Assembly (NCBI RefSeq): GCF_005047355.1
Contig: NZ_SUMC01000004.1
Coordinates: 232,032-296,031 of the forward strand
Reading direction: 5' to 3'
DNA: 64,000 nt
Origin: Actinacidiphila oryziradicis
Lineage (GTDB): Bacteria > Actinomycetota > Actinomycetes > Streptomycetales > Streptomycetaceae
This document shows positions 34,534 to 45,418 of this stretch, in pieces. The first letter of the stretch is position 1, and each line of letters starts with the position of its first letter. Position numbers and translations under genes: made by a program. Under the pieces are notes generated by a model that was not told where the DNA came from, ran no database searches, and saw only the letters and a list, made by a program, of their open reading frames with translations.

Positions 34534-35199
34534 ATGGCCCCGCAGATCAATCCGAGCATCCTGTCCGCCGACTTCGCCCGGCTCGCTGACGAAGCGCGGG
34601 CGGTCGAGGGCGCCGACTGGCTCCATATCGACGTGATGGACAACCACTTCGTCCCCAACCTCACGCTCGGCGTTCCGGTCGTCGAGTCGCTCCGCAGGGC
34701 GACCGACATCCCGCTCGACCTGCATCTCATGATCGAGGATCCGGACCGCTGGGCCCCGCAGTACATCGAGGCCGGCGCCGGCTCCGTCACCTTTCATGTC
34801 GAGGCCGCCGCCGCGCCCGTACGGCTGGCCCGCGAGATCCGCGCCAAGGGAGCCCGCGCCTCCATGGCGCTCAAGCCCGCCACTCCCGTCGAGCCGTACG
34901 AGGATCTCCTCCCCGAACTCGACATGCTGCTGATCATGACCGTCGAGCCCGGCTTCGGCGGCCAGGCCTTCCTCGACATCATGCTCCCCAAGATCCGCCG
35001 CGCCCGGCAGCTCATCGACCGGCACGGCCTGGAACTCTGGCTCCAGGTGGACGGCGGCGTCTCCGCCGCCACCATCGAGCGCTGCGCGGAGGCCGGAGCC
35101 GATGTGTTCGTCGCCGGCTCGGCCGTCTACGGCGCCCAGGACCCGGCCGAGGCGGTGCGGGAGCTGCGTAAGCAGGCAGCTGGGGCATGCGGTCACTGA
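34534..35199 (+). CDS. rpe: Ribulose-phosphate 3-epimerase
   Basis: It interconverts ribulose 5-phosphate and xylulose 5-phosphate. Length is 221 residues, TIM barrel. Metal and catalytic residues lie in [38 protein letters not shown] and VDGGV. No clear ribosome binding site precedes the ATG, which suggests coupling with an upstream frame. Confidence 0.96.
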   Translation: MAPQINPSILSADFARLADEARAVEGADWLHIDVMDNHFVPNLTLGVPVVESLRRATDIPLDLHLMIEDPDRWAPQYIEAGAGSVTFHVEAAAAPVRLAREIRAKGARASMALKPATPVEPYEDLLPELDMLLIMTVEPGFGGQAFLDIMLPKIRRARQLIDRHGLELWLQVDGGVSAATIERCAEAGADVFVAGSAVYGAQDPAEAVRELRKQAAGACGH

Positions 35200-35316
35200 C
35201 GGCGGGGCTACGGGTGGTTACGGGCCGCTGAACGGGAATCGCGCGGGTCCCGGAAGCCTTCCGTATCTGCGAGGATGAGCGCAGAGCCGATCAGTTGGGC
35301 AATTCGGGAGTACGAC

Positions 35317-36330
35317 GTGACCACAGCCCGCACGCAGGTGCGCATGGGTCCCGGAGAGATGGTCCAAGCAGCCGCTATGGCGCGCCGCTTCTACCTCGAA
35401 GGGAAATCCAAGATCCAGATCGCTGAGGAGTTCGGCGTCAGCCGCTTCAAGGTGGCCCGGGTCCTGGAAACCGCGCTCGAGCGCGATCTGGTACGGATCG
35501 AGATCCGCGTCCCCGCCGAACTCGACGCCGAGCGTTCGGACGCGCTCCGCGCCAAGTACGGCCTCCGGCACGCCGTCGTCGTGGAGTCCCCGGCGGCCGA
35601 GTCAGACGGGCCCGACCCGGAGAACCTCGGCGCCGTCGCAGCCGGCCTGCTCGGTGAGCTGGTCACCGAGGGTGATGTCCTGGGCCTCGCCTGGGGCCGG
35701 TCCATCATCACCATGGCCAATTCCCTCGACCGGCTGCCGCCCTGCACCGTCGTCCAGCTCACCGGCGTCTACGACGCCGGCACCGCCGACCGCGGCTCCG
35801 TCGAGGCAGTCCGGGCCGCCGCCGCCGTCTCCGGCGGCGAGGCGCACCCCATGTACGCCCCCATGGTGCTGCCCGACCGTGCCACCGCCACCGCTCTGCG
35901 CGCGCAGAGCGGCATCGCCGCCGCCATGAGCTACTTCGACAAGGTCACCGTCGCCGTCGTCTCCATCGGCTCCTGGGAGGCAGGCGTCTCCACCGTCCAC
36001 GACGCCCTCACCGACGCCGAACGCGAGCATTACGTCGATCTCGGTGTCGCCGCCGAGATGTCCTCCCATCTCTTCGACGGCGACGGACGCCGCGTCGGCC
36101 GCGACCTCGGCGAGCGCTGCATCACCATCGAGCCCGACCGGCTCCGCCTCATCCCCGAGGTCCTCGCCATCGCCGGCGGCCGCCGCAAGGGCGATGCCAT
36201 CGACGCGGTCCTCCGCTCGGGCCTCGTCACCAGCCTTGTCACCGACACCGCCGCCGCCGACTACCTCCTGCACGCCACCCGGCCAATGCCCCGGCCCGCC
36301 CTGGACCGCGCGGACCCGGACGGCCGGTAG
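35317..36330 (+). CDS. SorC/DeoR-family sugar-responsive transcriptional regulator
   Basis: The protein has 337 residues. The N-terminal helix-turn-helix is at about 18-60 (MARRFYLEGKSKIQIAEEFGVSRFKVARVLE). The C-terminal sugar-phosphate-binding domain starts near 75, with GLAWGRSI and GVYDAG blocks. GTG 35317 was chosen because CGGGAG lies 6 nt upstream; an ATG at 35275 would add 14 residues. The neighbour rpe suggests a pentose or sugar-phosphate ligand, which is inference only. Confidence 0.85.
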   Translation: MTTARTQVRMGPGEMVQAAAMARRFYLEGKSKIQIAEEFGVSRFKVARVLETALERDLVRIEIRVPAELDAERSDALRAKYGLRHAVVVESPAAESDGPDPENLGAVAAGLLGELVTEGDVLGLAWGRSIITMANSLDRLPPCTVVQLTGVYDAGTADRGSVEAVRAAAAVSGGEAHPMYAPMVLPDRATATALRAQSGIAAAMSYFDKVTVAVVSIGSWEAGVSTVHDALTDAEREHYVDLGVAAEMSSHLFDGDGRRVGRDLGERCITIEPDRLRLIPEVLAIAGGRRKGDAIDAVLRSGLVTSLVTDTAAADYLLHATRPMPRPALDRADPDGR

Positions 36331-36433
36331 GACCCCTCCGGCGGAGGAGGATCTTGCGGCACCGCCGGTACCATGGCGTGCAGCGGGACCCGCCGGACAG
36401 CCTCCCGCCGGGCAGCGGCAGAAATGGGTTCAG

Positions 36434-36901
36434 ATGAAGGCTCCCGATGGCCTGCTCGCCGTACTCGACGGCGCCGCCCCGCCGGCCCTCCTGCCCTGGC
36501 AGCCGGCCGCCCTGCCCCCCGCCGACATCGAGGAAGCCGCCCGCCGCGCAGGATGGCGCACTGCTCTGCTCGATCTCACCGGGGTCACCGGCAAGGACGC
36601 CTTCATGGACCGGTGCGCACACGACTTGTGGCTCCCCGAATACTTCGGCCGCAACTGGGACGCACTGGCGGACTGCTTCACCGACCTGTCCTGGCCCCCC
36701 TACGGCAACGGCGGCGGCAGGCTCCTCCTCGTACGCGGCTGGCAGGCCTACGCCGCCGCGGATCCGCACGGATGGGGCATCGCGCGCGGGATCCTCGCGG
36801 ACGCTGTCGAGTACTGGCAGGACAAGGCGGACACCCCGCTCGCGGTGCTCCTGGAGGAAGCCACCAGCGGCGACACCTCAGGCCAGGATCTTTGTCCATA
36901 G
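36434..36901 (+). CDS. Barstar-family protein (RNase inhibitor fold)
   Basis: The protein has 155 residues. The segment DLTGVTGKDAFMDRCAHDLWLPEYFGRNWDALADCFTDLSW matches the barstar signature, where the helix around FGRNWDAL contacts the RNase. No barnase-type RNase gene is beside it, so it may be an orphan inhibitor or serve another role, as many Streptomyces paralogues do. The ATG at 36434 gives the expected length. Confidence 0.8.
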   Translation: MKAPDGLLAVLDGAAPPALLPWQPAALPPADIEEAARRAGWRTALLDLTGVTGKDAFMDRCAHDLWLPEYFGRNWDALADCFTDLSWPPYGNGGGRLLLVRGWQAYAAADPHGWGIARGILADAVEYWQDKADTPLAVLLEEATSGDTSGQDLCP

Positions 36902-37203
36902 CCGGGTCCCGCGCGATCGCGCAAAGCCGAGGACGTCCCGTGCTGACTTCGTGCTGAATTGCTGCGTGGGTCGGACCCCGCTGACTTCCGGGCCCCACGC
37001 ACCTGACCACCTGACCCTTGTCGTGTGATTCCAGGGGTCTTGACAACCTCCGCCACAGCTTTTCGGGCACAGGCGAGGCCCCACGCCGCCGCGGCGCACA
37101 TAGAGAAGCCCCCCACGGGAAGGCGATGGCGGTAGGCCACCGCGAGAGCTTGTCAAGCGTTCGCGTGGAGACCGGGCGGCGCCAATGAAGGAGAATCGAC
37201 CAG
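36902..37203. other. 302-nt intergenic region, no gene seen
   Basis: It contains a TTGACA hexamer at 37040-37045 without a convincing -10, a CCCCACG...CGTGGGG-like pairing potential around 36964-37006, and the GAAGGAG site (37188-37194) for the downstream lipoprotein gene. Confidence 0.4.
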
Positions 37204-38379
37204 ATGCGACAGCGCTCGATAGGGGGGCTCGGCCGCAGGGCCGTGCGCCTGCTCGCACTCGCCGCAACCGCCGTCGTGGTCCTGGCCGGCTGCAGCAGCG
37301 GAAACACCGGCGGCAACGGCACGTCCGCGATATCGGTGGAGCCCGCGAGCGGCAGCGGCAAGGTCCCGGTCGGCAAGAGAATCACCGTACGGGCCGAGGG
37401 CGGCACACTGTCCTCCGTAGAGGTCAGCGCTCCCGGTCCGGGCAAGGTCAGCGGGTCCTGGTCCAAGGGCAAGGCCATCTGGACCTCCGCCACTGCGCTG
37501 GCCCCTGGTGCGACCTACACCGTGAACGCCCATGGCGCGGGTTCCGGTGGCAAGAAGCTGGCCAAGACCGTCACCTTCACCACCGAGGCAGCGAAGAGCA
37601 CGTTCGCCGGTGAGTACTATCCCGACAAGGGCACCACCGTCGGGGTTGCGATGCCGGTGTCCATCACCTTCAACAAGCCGATCCACGACAGGGCGGCTGT
37701 CGAGCGGAAGCTGTCCGTCACTGCTTTCCCAGCGGTCGAGGGGGCGTGGAGCTGGATGAAGGACCGCAACGGCAAGGACAGGATCGACTACCGGCCCAAG
37801 ACTTACTGGAAACCGGGTACGAAGGTCATCCTGCACATGAACCTGGCAGGGGTGAACGCGGGTGGGGTGTACGGCACCCAGGAGCGGGTCGTCGACTTCA
37901 CCATTGGCCAGGCGGTCACCAGTACCGTCGACGTGGTGAAGAAGACCATGACCGTGGCCGAGGGCGGCAAGGTGGTCAAGACGCTGCCGGTCTCCTCCGG
38001 CAAGGTGGGCTTCGAGACCTGGAACGGCACCATGGTGGTCCTGAACAAGGTCCCGACCATCCGGATGAACTCCTCCACCGTCGGCATCTTCGGATCCCAG
38101 GCGTACAACCTCGGCGAGGTCAAGTGGGACGTCCAGCTCACCCCGTCCGGCACATATACGCACGCCGCGCCCTGGAACGAGGGTAAGTTCGGCAAGGTCA
38201 ACGGCAGCCACGGCTGCATCGGCATGAGCACCAGCGACGCCAAGTGGTTCTTCGAGCAGGTTCATCCCGGCGACCCCGTCACGGTCGTGAAGTCCAAGGA
38301 CACAGTGGCTACCAACAACGGCTACGGGGACTGGAACGTCGACTGGGCGGCCTGGAAGGCCGGCAGCGCTCTGGCGTAA
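37204..38379 (+). CDS. L,D-transpeptidase lipoprotein (YkuD, Ldt type)
   Basis: It forms 3-3 cross-links in peptidoglycan outside the membrane. Length is 391 residues. A lipoprotein signal ends with the lipobox LAGC, Cys30. Two Ig-like domains occupy about 45-240, as in mycobacterial LdtMt2. The YkuD domain has SHGCIGMS with catalytic Cys338. The binding site GAAGGAG precedes the ATG. Lipid anchoring suggests it works on wall close to the membrane. Confidence 0.93.
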   Translation: MRQRSIGGLGRRAVRLLALAATAVVVLAGCSSGNTGGNGTSAISVEPASGSGKVPVGKRITVRAEGGTLSSVEVSAPGPGKVSGSWSKGKAIWTSATALAPGATYTVNAHGAGSGGKKLAKTVTFTTEAAKSTFAGEYYPDKGTTVGVAMPVSITFNKPIHDRAAVERKLSVTAFPAVEGAWSWMKDRNGKDRIDYRPKTYWKPGTKVILHMNLAGVNAGGVYGTQERVVDFTIGQAVTSTVDVVKKTMTVAEGGKVVKTLPVSSGKVGFETWNGTMVVLNKVPTIRMNSSTVGIFGSQAYNLGEVKWDVQLTPSGTYTHAAPWNEGKFGKVNGSHGCIGMSTSDAKWFFEQVHPGDPVTVVKSKDTVATNNGYGDWNVDWAAWKAGSALA

Positions 38380-38540
38380 TCGGCCCGATGGCCGACGACG
38401 AGGGTGGCCAGAGCCCGGCGCGCGCACGCGGCCACATACTCCCGAGGGCCGCGATATGCGGATGTTTCTCCGGTATCGAACGCTGTACTGAGCATGGCAC
38501 GATTGTGATGTAGACCACCTTTGGCGGAGGGGCGTGGGGC

Positions 38541-40187
38541 ATGGCCATATCCGAAGTAACCCCCACTCCGGGAGGCAGCCGGCCCGGCCTGAAGCGAGAG
38601 ATCGGTTTCATCGGGCTGATCTGGGCGTCGGAGGGGTCGATCATCGGATCCGGTTGGCTGTTCGGCGCGCAGGGCGCGCTGGCGGTCGCCGGGCCCGCGG
38701 CGATCATTTCCTGGGTCATCGGCGGTGCCGCGATCTTGATCTTGGCGCTGGTGCACGCTGAGCTCGGTGGGATGTATCCGGTGTCCGGAGGCACGGCCCG
38801 CTTCCCGCACTACGCGTTCGGCGGGGCCGCGGGAGCGTCGTTCGGGTGGTTCTCCTGGCTGCAGGCGGCCACGGTGGCACCGATCGAGGTGCTGGCGATG
38901 ATCACTTATGGCCAGCACTACTCGTGGGCGAACGGCTGGCTGAAGATCAAAGGCGGCCAGCACATTCTGACCGGTTCCGGGCTCGCCGTCGCGGTCGGGT
39001 TGATGGCGGTCATCACCGCCGTCAACTTCCTCAGCATTCGGCTGCTGGCGCGCACCAACAGCACGGCGACGTGGTGGAAAGTCGGCATTCCGCTGCTGAC
39101 GATCTTCGTGTTCGCCATCGCCCAGTTCCACGGCAGCAATTTCACGGCCGCTGACGGGTTCAACCCCTACGGCGCGAAGGGAATCCTGTCCGCGGTCTCC
39201 ACGAGCGGCATCATTTTCGCCCTGCTGGGCTTCGAACAGGCGGACCAGCTCGCGGGGGAGAGCGCCAACCCGAAACACGACATTCCGCGCGCGGTGATCG
39301 GCTCCATTGTGATCGGCGCGATCATCTACATCCTGCTGCAGGTCGTGTTCCTCGCCGCACTGCCCCCCTCACAGATCCACGGCACCTGGGCCACGGCCGC
39401 GTTCAACACTCTGACCGGTCCGTTCGCCCAAGTCGCCACCCTCATCAGCCTGGGCTGGCTGGCTGCGATCCTCTACCTCGACGCCATCATCTCACCCGGC
39501 GGTACCGGCCTGATCTATATCACCGCAAGCTCGCGGGTCTCCTACGGGCTCAGCCGCAATGGATACGTGCCGTCGGCCTTCGAGACGACCAACCGGCGCG
39601 GCGTGCCATGGGTCGGACTCCTCACCGCCTTCGTGATCGGCTGTATCTGCTTTCTGCCGTTCCCGAGCTGGCGCTCACTCGTGGGGCTGATCACCAGCGC
39701 CAGCGTGCTGATGTATGCCGGTGCACCGCTGTCCTTCGGAGTGTTCCGCAGCCGCCTGCCCAACGCCGACCGTCCCTACCGGCTGCCCGGCGGGACCTGG
39801 ATATCGCCACTGGCCTTCGTCGTCGCCAACCTGCTGATCCTGTGGTCGGGATGGACCACGGACTGGAAACTGGGCGTCGCGATCCTGATCGGCTACGTCA
39901 TCCTGATCGCCAACCGTGTGTTCAAGATGAACCCGACGACGCCGCAGCTCGATCTGCGAGCTGCGCAGTGGCTGCCCGTCTATCTGATCGGCATGGGGCT
40001 GATCGTCTACCTCAGCGACTTCGGGCCGCTGAAGCACCCGTGGTTCCCACTGTGGTGGGACATGGTCGTCGTCGCAGCGTTCAGTATCGTCATCTACTTC
40101 TGGGCGATCGCGGTGGCCCTGCCGACCGAGCAGATCCAACGGATGGTCGATGAGGTGGTCGTGCCGGAAGAAGCCGGCATCCACTGA
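38541..40187 (+). CDS. APC-superfamily amino acid permease
   Basis: The protein has 548 residues with about 12 to 14 hydrophobic segments. The APC signature lies in GFIGLIWASEGSIIGSGWLFG (first segment) and later in ALLGFEQADQLAGESANPKHDIPRAV. The substrate cannot be told from sequence. It is preceded by GGCGGAGGGG and followed by decayed sequence. The last about 90 residues contain two extra hydrophobic segments. Confidence 0.88.
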   Translation: MAISEVTPTPGGSRPGLKREIGFIGLIWASEGSIIGSGWLFGAQGALAVAGPAAIISWVIGGAAILILALVHAELGGMYPVSGGTARFPHYAFGGAAGASFGWFSWLQAATVAPIEVLAMITYGQHYSWANGWLKIKGGQHILTGSGLAVAVGLMAVITAVNFLSIRLLARTNSTATWWKVGIPLLTIFVFAIAQFHGSNFTAADGFNPYGAKGILSAVSTSGIIFALLGFEQADQLAGESANPKHDIPRAVIGSIVIGAIIYILLQVVFLAALPPSQIHGTWATAAFNTLTGPFAQVATLISLGWLAAILYLDAIISPGGTGLIYITASSRVSYGLSRNGYVPSAFETTNRRGVPWVGLLTAFVIGCICFLPFPSWRSLVGLITSASVLMYAGAPLSFGVFRSRLPNADRPYRLPGGTWISPLAFVVANLLILWSGWTTDWKLGVAILIGYVILIANRVFKMNPTTPQLDLRAAQWLPVYLIGMGLIVYLSDFGPLKHPWFPLWWDMVVVAAFSIVIYFWAIAVALPTEQIQRMVDEVVVPEEAGIH

Positions 40188-40225
40188 TCCCCGCCTCCAG
40201 GTGGGGCGGCACGTGTCCTTGAGGC

Positions 40226-40620
40226 GTGGAAGACGCTGACCACAGGCCGGCCGCCCGCGGCCGTTCACCAGCGCACTGTCCGGCAGGAGATCACGGACAC
40301 GCTGTTGGCCGCGCTCGCACTGCGCTCCTCACACGCCCCGGGCGACGCGGTCCGGGCGGAATCAGCACCGGACAGCGACCCGGTCGACCGACCGGCCGCG
40401 CCGGGCCGCAGCTACATCCGCTTCGCCGTCAGCGGCGCCGGCTGTTCCAGGCGATGTTGGCCGCCGGAATGGACAAGACCCGCCACCCGGAACTGGAGCA
40501 GGCAGCTGCGGCCCTTACCGCCACGGTGTTTGCGCCCGCACTTGTCCTGAGCGGCGGCGACAGCGTGGCGGCCAAGGATCTGGCGACCGCCGCGGGCGCG
40601 GTCGCGCCGCCGACCCGAGT
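40226..40620 (+). pseudogene. Decayed TetR-family regulator (C-terminal ligand domain, frameshifted)
   Basis: One frame reads APGRSYIRFAV and then loses sense. A different frame continues with LFQAMLAAGMDKTRHPELEQ...ALTATVFAPAL, as in the WHG-type ligand domain of TetR regulators. The frameshift lies near 40440. No N-terminal helix-turn-helix remains. Confidence 0.55.
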
Positions 40621-40729
40621 TCAACGGAGCCCCCGCCTCCGAACAACTCACGGGCGTCACCTGGAAGTTCCGGGTACCCCTCTTGAGGTGGTCGCACAAT
40701 GGATTGACTGGATGGCGAGGAGCAGTGAC

Positions 40730-41527
40730 ATGACGACCGTGCGTCTCAACGGGATCGACTTCAATTACCAGCGGTCCGGCTCGGGGCCGAGGCTGCTGTT
40801 CCTCAACGGGTCCGGTGGCACGCTGGCCGAGAGCGCTCCTCTGCTCGCTTTCCTCGCCCGGCACTTCGACGTCGCAGCCTTTGACCAAAGAGGGCTGGGC
40901 CGTACGGGCTTGCCCGACAGCCCGTACGCGATGGCCGATCTGGCGGCGGACGCCGCTGCCTTGGCCGACCACCTCGGGTGGGAGCTGTTCCGGTTGCTGG
41001 GAGTGAGCTTCGGTGGCATGGTCGCTCAGGAACTGGCGGTCACGGCCCCGGACCGTATCGAGCGGCTTGCTCTCCTGTGCACCTCGCCGGGCGGGGCCGG
41101 CGGCTCGTCGTTTCCGCTCCACACGCTGGTGGACATGGCTCCGGCCGACCGGGCGGCTCTCTATACGCGCATCCTCGACACCCGCTTCACTCCCGAATGG
41201 CTGGCCGGCCACGACGCCGACCGGGCCCTGACCGCAGGGCTGGTCGAACGCTCGGCGCCGCAGAAGTCCGACCAGGTGCTCAACGGGGAGGCGCTTCAGA
41301 TGGCGGCGCGGTCCGGCCACGACGTCTACGAGCGCCTGCCGCGCGTCAACTGCCCGACTCTCGTCGCAGCGGGCCGGTACGACGGCATCGCCCCACCGGA
41401 AAACAGCGCCGCCATCGGCAAGCAGATCCCGAACGCCGAGTTGCGGCTGTTCGACGGGGGTCACCTGTTCTTCATCCAGGACCCTGCGGCGTTCCCCGAG
41501 ATCATTCGATTCCTCACGGCCGACTGA
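40730..41527 (+). CDS. Alpha/beta hydrolase
   Basis: The protein has 265 residues with a complete triad: Ser93 in GVSFGG, Asp218 in GRYDGIAP and His245 in GGHLFF. An oxyanion segment LNGSGG is at 25-30. It could be an esterase, a lactonase or a 3-oxoadipate enol-lactonase-like enzyme; no pathway genes nearby narrow it. ATG 40730 with GAGGAG 7 nt upstream is chosen over longer in-frame starts, which run through the TetR relic. Confidence 0.88.
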   Translation: MTTVRLNGIDFNYQRSGSGPRLLFLNGSGGTLAESAPLLAFLARHFDVAAFDQRGLGRTGLPDSPYAMADLAADAAALADHLGWELFRLLGVSFGGMVAQELAVTAPDRIERLALLCTSPGGAGGSSFPLHTLVDMAPADRAALYTRILDTRFTPEWLAGHDADRALTAGLVERSAPQKSDQVLNGEALQMAARSGHDVYERLPRVNCPTLVAAGRYDGIAPPENSAAIGKQIPNAELRLFDGGHLFFIQDPAAFPEIIRFLTAD

Positions 41528-41554
41528 CCGGCTGAGACCTGCCGGACGGGACGC

Positions 41555-41722
41555 GTGCCGGACGCGGGGCCGCACGACCAAGAGGCGTCGGTCAAGCCCG
41601 CCGCGGCACTGGCGCGGATCGGCCCTGCCGCGGCCCAACGCGTCGCGGCCAAGATCAGCAGCCCGTACCAGCAGGACAGGGCGTTGAAACGGATCGCCGG
41701 GTCACTGGCCGGAGCGAGGTAG
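41555..41722 (+). pseudogene. Fragment resembling a helical-repeat protein C-terminus
   Basis: A 55-codon frame ends ISSPYQQDRALKRIAGSLAGA. That resembles the A-x-x-I-x-D-P-x-x-Q-x-x-A-L repeat found in some large Streptomyces repeat proteins. Nothing upstream continues the pattern. The evidence is weak. Confidence 0.25.
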
Positions 41723-41789
41723 CCGCTGGGAAGTCCTGCGGCGTCTTCATGAGCAGGCTCACTCACCACAGCCCTTTGCGGCGCCGTTG

Positions 41790-42205
41790 TCAGGGGCGGA
41801 AGGCGCGGCGTACGGCTTCGGCGAGGCCGGCGCGGCGGCGTTCGTGGTCTGCGTCGGGGTCTTTGGTGGTGGCGGTGTAGGTGAGGCTGCTGGGGGACCA
41901 GGTCATGGCGAGGGAGATGACCATGGAGTGCACGTCGGCCGGGGGCAGGGTGGGATCGATGTGTCCAGCGTCCTGCGCCTCGGCGATGGCCCGGACCTTG
42001 GGTGCTTCGTCCGCCTCGGCGAAGAGGTGACCCTCGGGTGATCGTTCCAGACGGGCCCAGGTCGCCAGACGCACCAGTTGCGGGTGCTCGAGATAGGCGT
42101 CGTAGAGGCGGACGGCATAGCCGGGCAGGTCGTCCGCGGTGAGCGGGACGGTGTCGAGGATCGCGCCGACCTGGTCGGCGAGGACGGCGTCGAAGAGCGG
42201 ACCGA
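41790..42205 (-). pseudogene. TetR-family regulator lacking its DNA-binding domain
   Basis: From about LFDAVLADQVGAILDTV onward the frame is a normal TetR ligand-binding domain to the stop at 41790. The upstream sequence in this frame is Pro/Ser-rich nonsense, and the helix-turn-helix that should precede KxxLFDAV is absent. It is therefore a truncated copy adjacent to the NmrA gene. Confidence 0.6.
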
Positions 42206-42300
42206 CATCTGACGCGCACCGCGTATCACCCTGCCGACGTCGATGTCGGCCAGAAACGCCTCGACCGCCTCGACCCAGGCCGACAGCGCAGGTGCAGGTC

Positions 42301-43146
42301 CTACCGGAAGGCGGCGATGTGGCGCTGGGCCCAGTCGGCGAAGGTGCGGGGCGCGCGGCCGAGGATCTGCTCGACGTCGGGGCTGATCCGCTGCTCGGCG
42401 GGGTTGGGCTCGCCAAGGACGTCGAGGGTGGTCCCGACCACTGGCTCGGGCATGAACTGCAGCATCTGCGCGCGGGCCTCGTCACGGGTCTGCTCGATGA
42501 ACCCGATCGGTTCGCCGAGCGCGTCGCCGATCGCCTCGGCTTGTTGCCGGGGCGTGCTGAGGGCAGGCCCGGTCAACTCGTAGACCTGCCCGGCGTGACC
42601 GTCCCCGCGCAAGACCGCGGCGGCCACCTCGGCAATGTCGGCCGGGTCGATGGTCGGCAGGCCGACGTCACCGAACGGCGCGGCGACGGTCCGTCGGGCA
42701 CGGACCGACTCGACCCAGGCGTACGCGTTGGAGTCGAAACCACCAGGCCGCAGGATCGTCCAGCCCATACCCGACTGCCGGACGGCGCTGTCAAAGGACC
42801 GTCCCGTGCCTACATGCCAGGCCCCCTGCGGTCGGGTTGCGATTCCTATGGAGGACAGCAACACGATCCGTCCGATTCCGCCGGCTTTCGCGACGTCGAG
42901 GATGTCCCGTGGGCTCAGCAGGTGCGCACCGGCACCGGTGTCGTGGAGGAACAGTGCGTCAGCGCCGTCGAAAACGGGCCGAAGGCTCTCAGGATCGGTC
43001 AAGTCGGCCTGCCTGTACCGGACGCCCTCCGGTACGGCCGCGTCCGAGACCCCTCGGGACACTGCCGTCACCTGCTCACCGGCTGCCGCGAGTGCCTGCA
43101 CGAGCGGCCGGCCGACGTTGCCGGTCGCTCCGGTAACTACGATCAT
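42301..43146 (-). CDS. NmrA-like NAD(P)-binding protein (SDR fold, oxidoreductase or sensor)
   Basis: The protein has 281 residues. The dinucleotide loop TGATGNVG is at 5-12, and the family blocks DGADALFLHD, ILRPGGFDSNAYAW and PTIDPADIAEVAAAVL are present. Such proteins are often quinone or aldehyde responsive and sit beside an HxlR regulator, as here. ATG 43146 has GGGAG 8 nt upstream. The shared promoter holds a 12-bp palindrome. Confidence 0.85.
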   Translation of the reverse strand: MIVVTGATGNVGRPLVQALAAAGEQVTAVSRGVSDAAVPEGVRYRQADLTDPESLRPVFDGADALFLHDTGAGAHLLSPRDILDVAKAGGIGRIVLLSSIGIATRPQGAWHVGTGRSFDSAVRQSGMGWTILRPGGFDSNAYAWVESVRARRTVAAPFGDVGLPTIDPADIAEVAAAVLRGDGHAGQVYELTGPALSTPRQQAEAIGDALGEPIGFIEQTRDEARAQMLQFMPEPVVGTTLDVLGEPNPAEQRISPDVEQILGRAPRTFADWAQRHIAAFR

Positions 43147-43254
43147 GAACAACTCCCGTGTCACTTCATCGTGGTCGTTCACGTCCGGACGGGCGAGAAC
43201 GTCGCGGGGCGGAGTGACCTCGCTGCGCCCGGTGAAGCTAACACCGTCGGTATA

Positions 43255-43266
43255 GTAGGTACCTAC
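43255..43266. promoter_or_regulatory. Palindromic operator between NmrA and HxlR genes
   Basis: GTAGGTACCTAC is a perfect 12-bp palindrome, 30 nt before the HxlR start and 109 nt before the NmrA start. Its place fits an HxlR autoregulatory and divergent-control site. Confidence 0.55.
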
Positions 43267-43295
43267 AGGAAAGTGACTATGCCGAGGGGACCCGC

Positions 43296-43688
43296 ATGGC
43301 CGACAGCGCAACCTGGATGGAATCGGCGCCGACCGACCCCGAACATGCCTGTCCGATCGGACCGGTCGTGGACATCGTGTTCAGCCGGTGGACCACACCG
43401 ATCCTGTGGACCCTCAACATGCACGGTCGGCAACGGTTCGTTGAGCTGGAACGACGGATCACCAGGATCACACCGAAGGTGCTGACCCAGCGGCTGCGGC
43501 AACTCGAACGCGACGGCCTGGTCGTGCGCACCTACCACCCAGAGGTCCCCCCTCGGGTCGAGTACGAGATCAGCGAGCTCGGCCGCAGCCTCGCCCCGCT
43601 CTTCGCCCACCTCGCTGAATGGACCACCACCAACCTCGACGAAGTCGAGCGGGCCCGGCACGTTTACGACATCGCTTCGGCGCGGTAG
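43296..43688 (+). CDS. HxlR-family transcriptional regulator
   Basis: The protein has 130 residues of winged-helix type. Family blocks are CPIGPVVDIVFSRWTTPILW, FVELERRITRITPKVLTQRLRQLERDGLV and VEYEISELGRSL. A cysteine at residue 19 is in the position used for redox or electrophile sensing in some HxlR proteins. It probably controls the divergent NmrA gene. Confidence 0.9.
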   Translation: MADSATWMESAPTDPEHACPIGPVVDIVFSRWTTPILWTLNMHGRQRFVELERRITRITPKVLTQRLRQLERDGLVVRTYHPEVPPRVEYEISELGRSLAPLFAHLAEWTTTNLDEVERARHVYDIASAR

Positions 43689-43848
43689 CGCGCCGGATTC
43701 GCGCGGGCCAGCCGGCCTTTCCCCAGTAACGACCCTTTCCCGGAGCCGGCCCCCTGGAGGAAGACACGGAACATGGGACACCGGTTGGCCACGAGGTGGA
43801 GACATCGGTGATGATGGCGTAGGAGCCGCAGCCCTGATCCCGTGCTGA

Positions 43849-45333
<1,485 letters not shown>

Positions 45334-45418
45334 CAGCCCTCGGGCTCGTGCTGTACTTCGGATATGGCTACGGTGTCCGCCGCTCCAGCCCGCCCCGAAG
45401 AGAAGTGAACCACCCGCC

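Noticed and set aside
43773..43811. 12-codon leader peptide before guaB1
   Set aside because: The binding site is 12 nt away, no regulatory hairpin follows, and no amino acid run is evident. It is mentioned only as doubtful.
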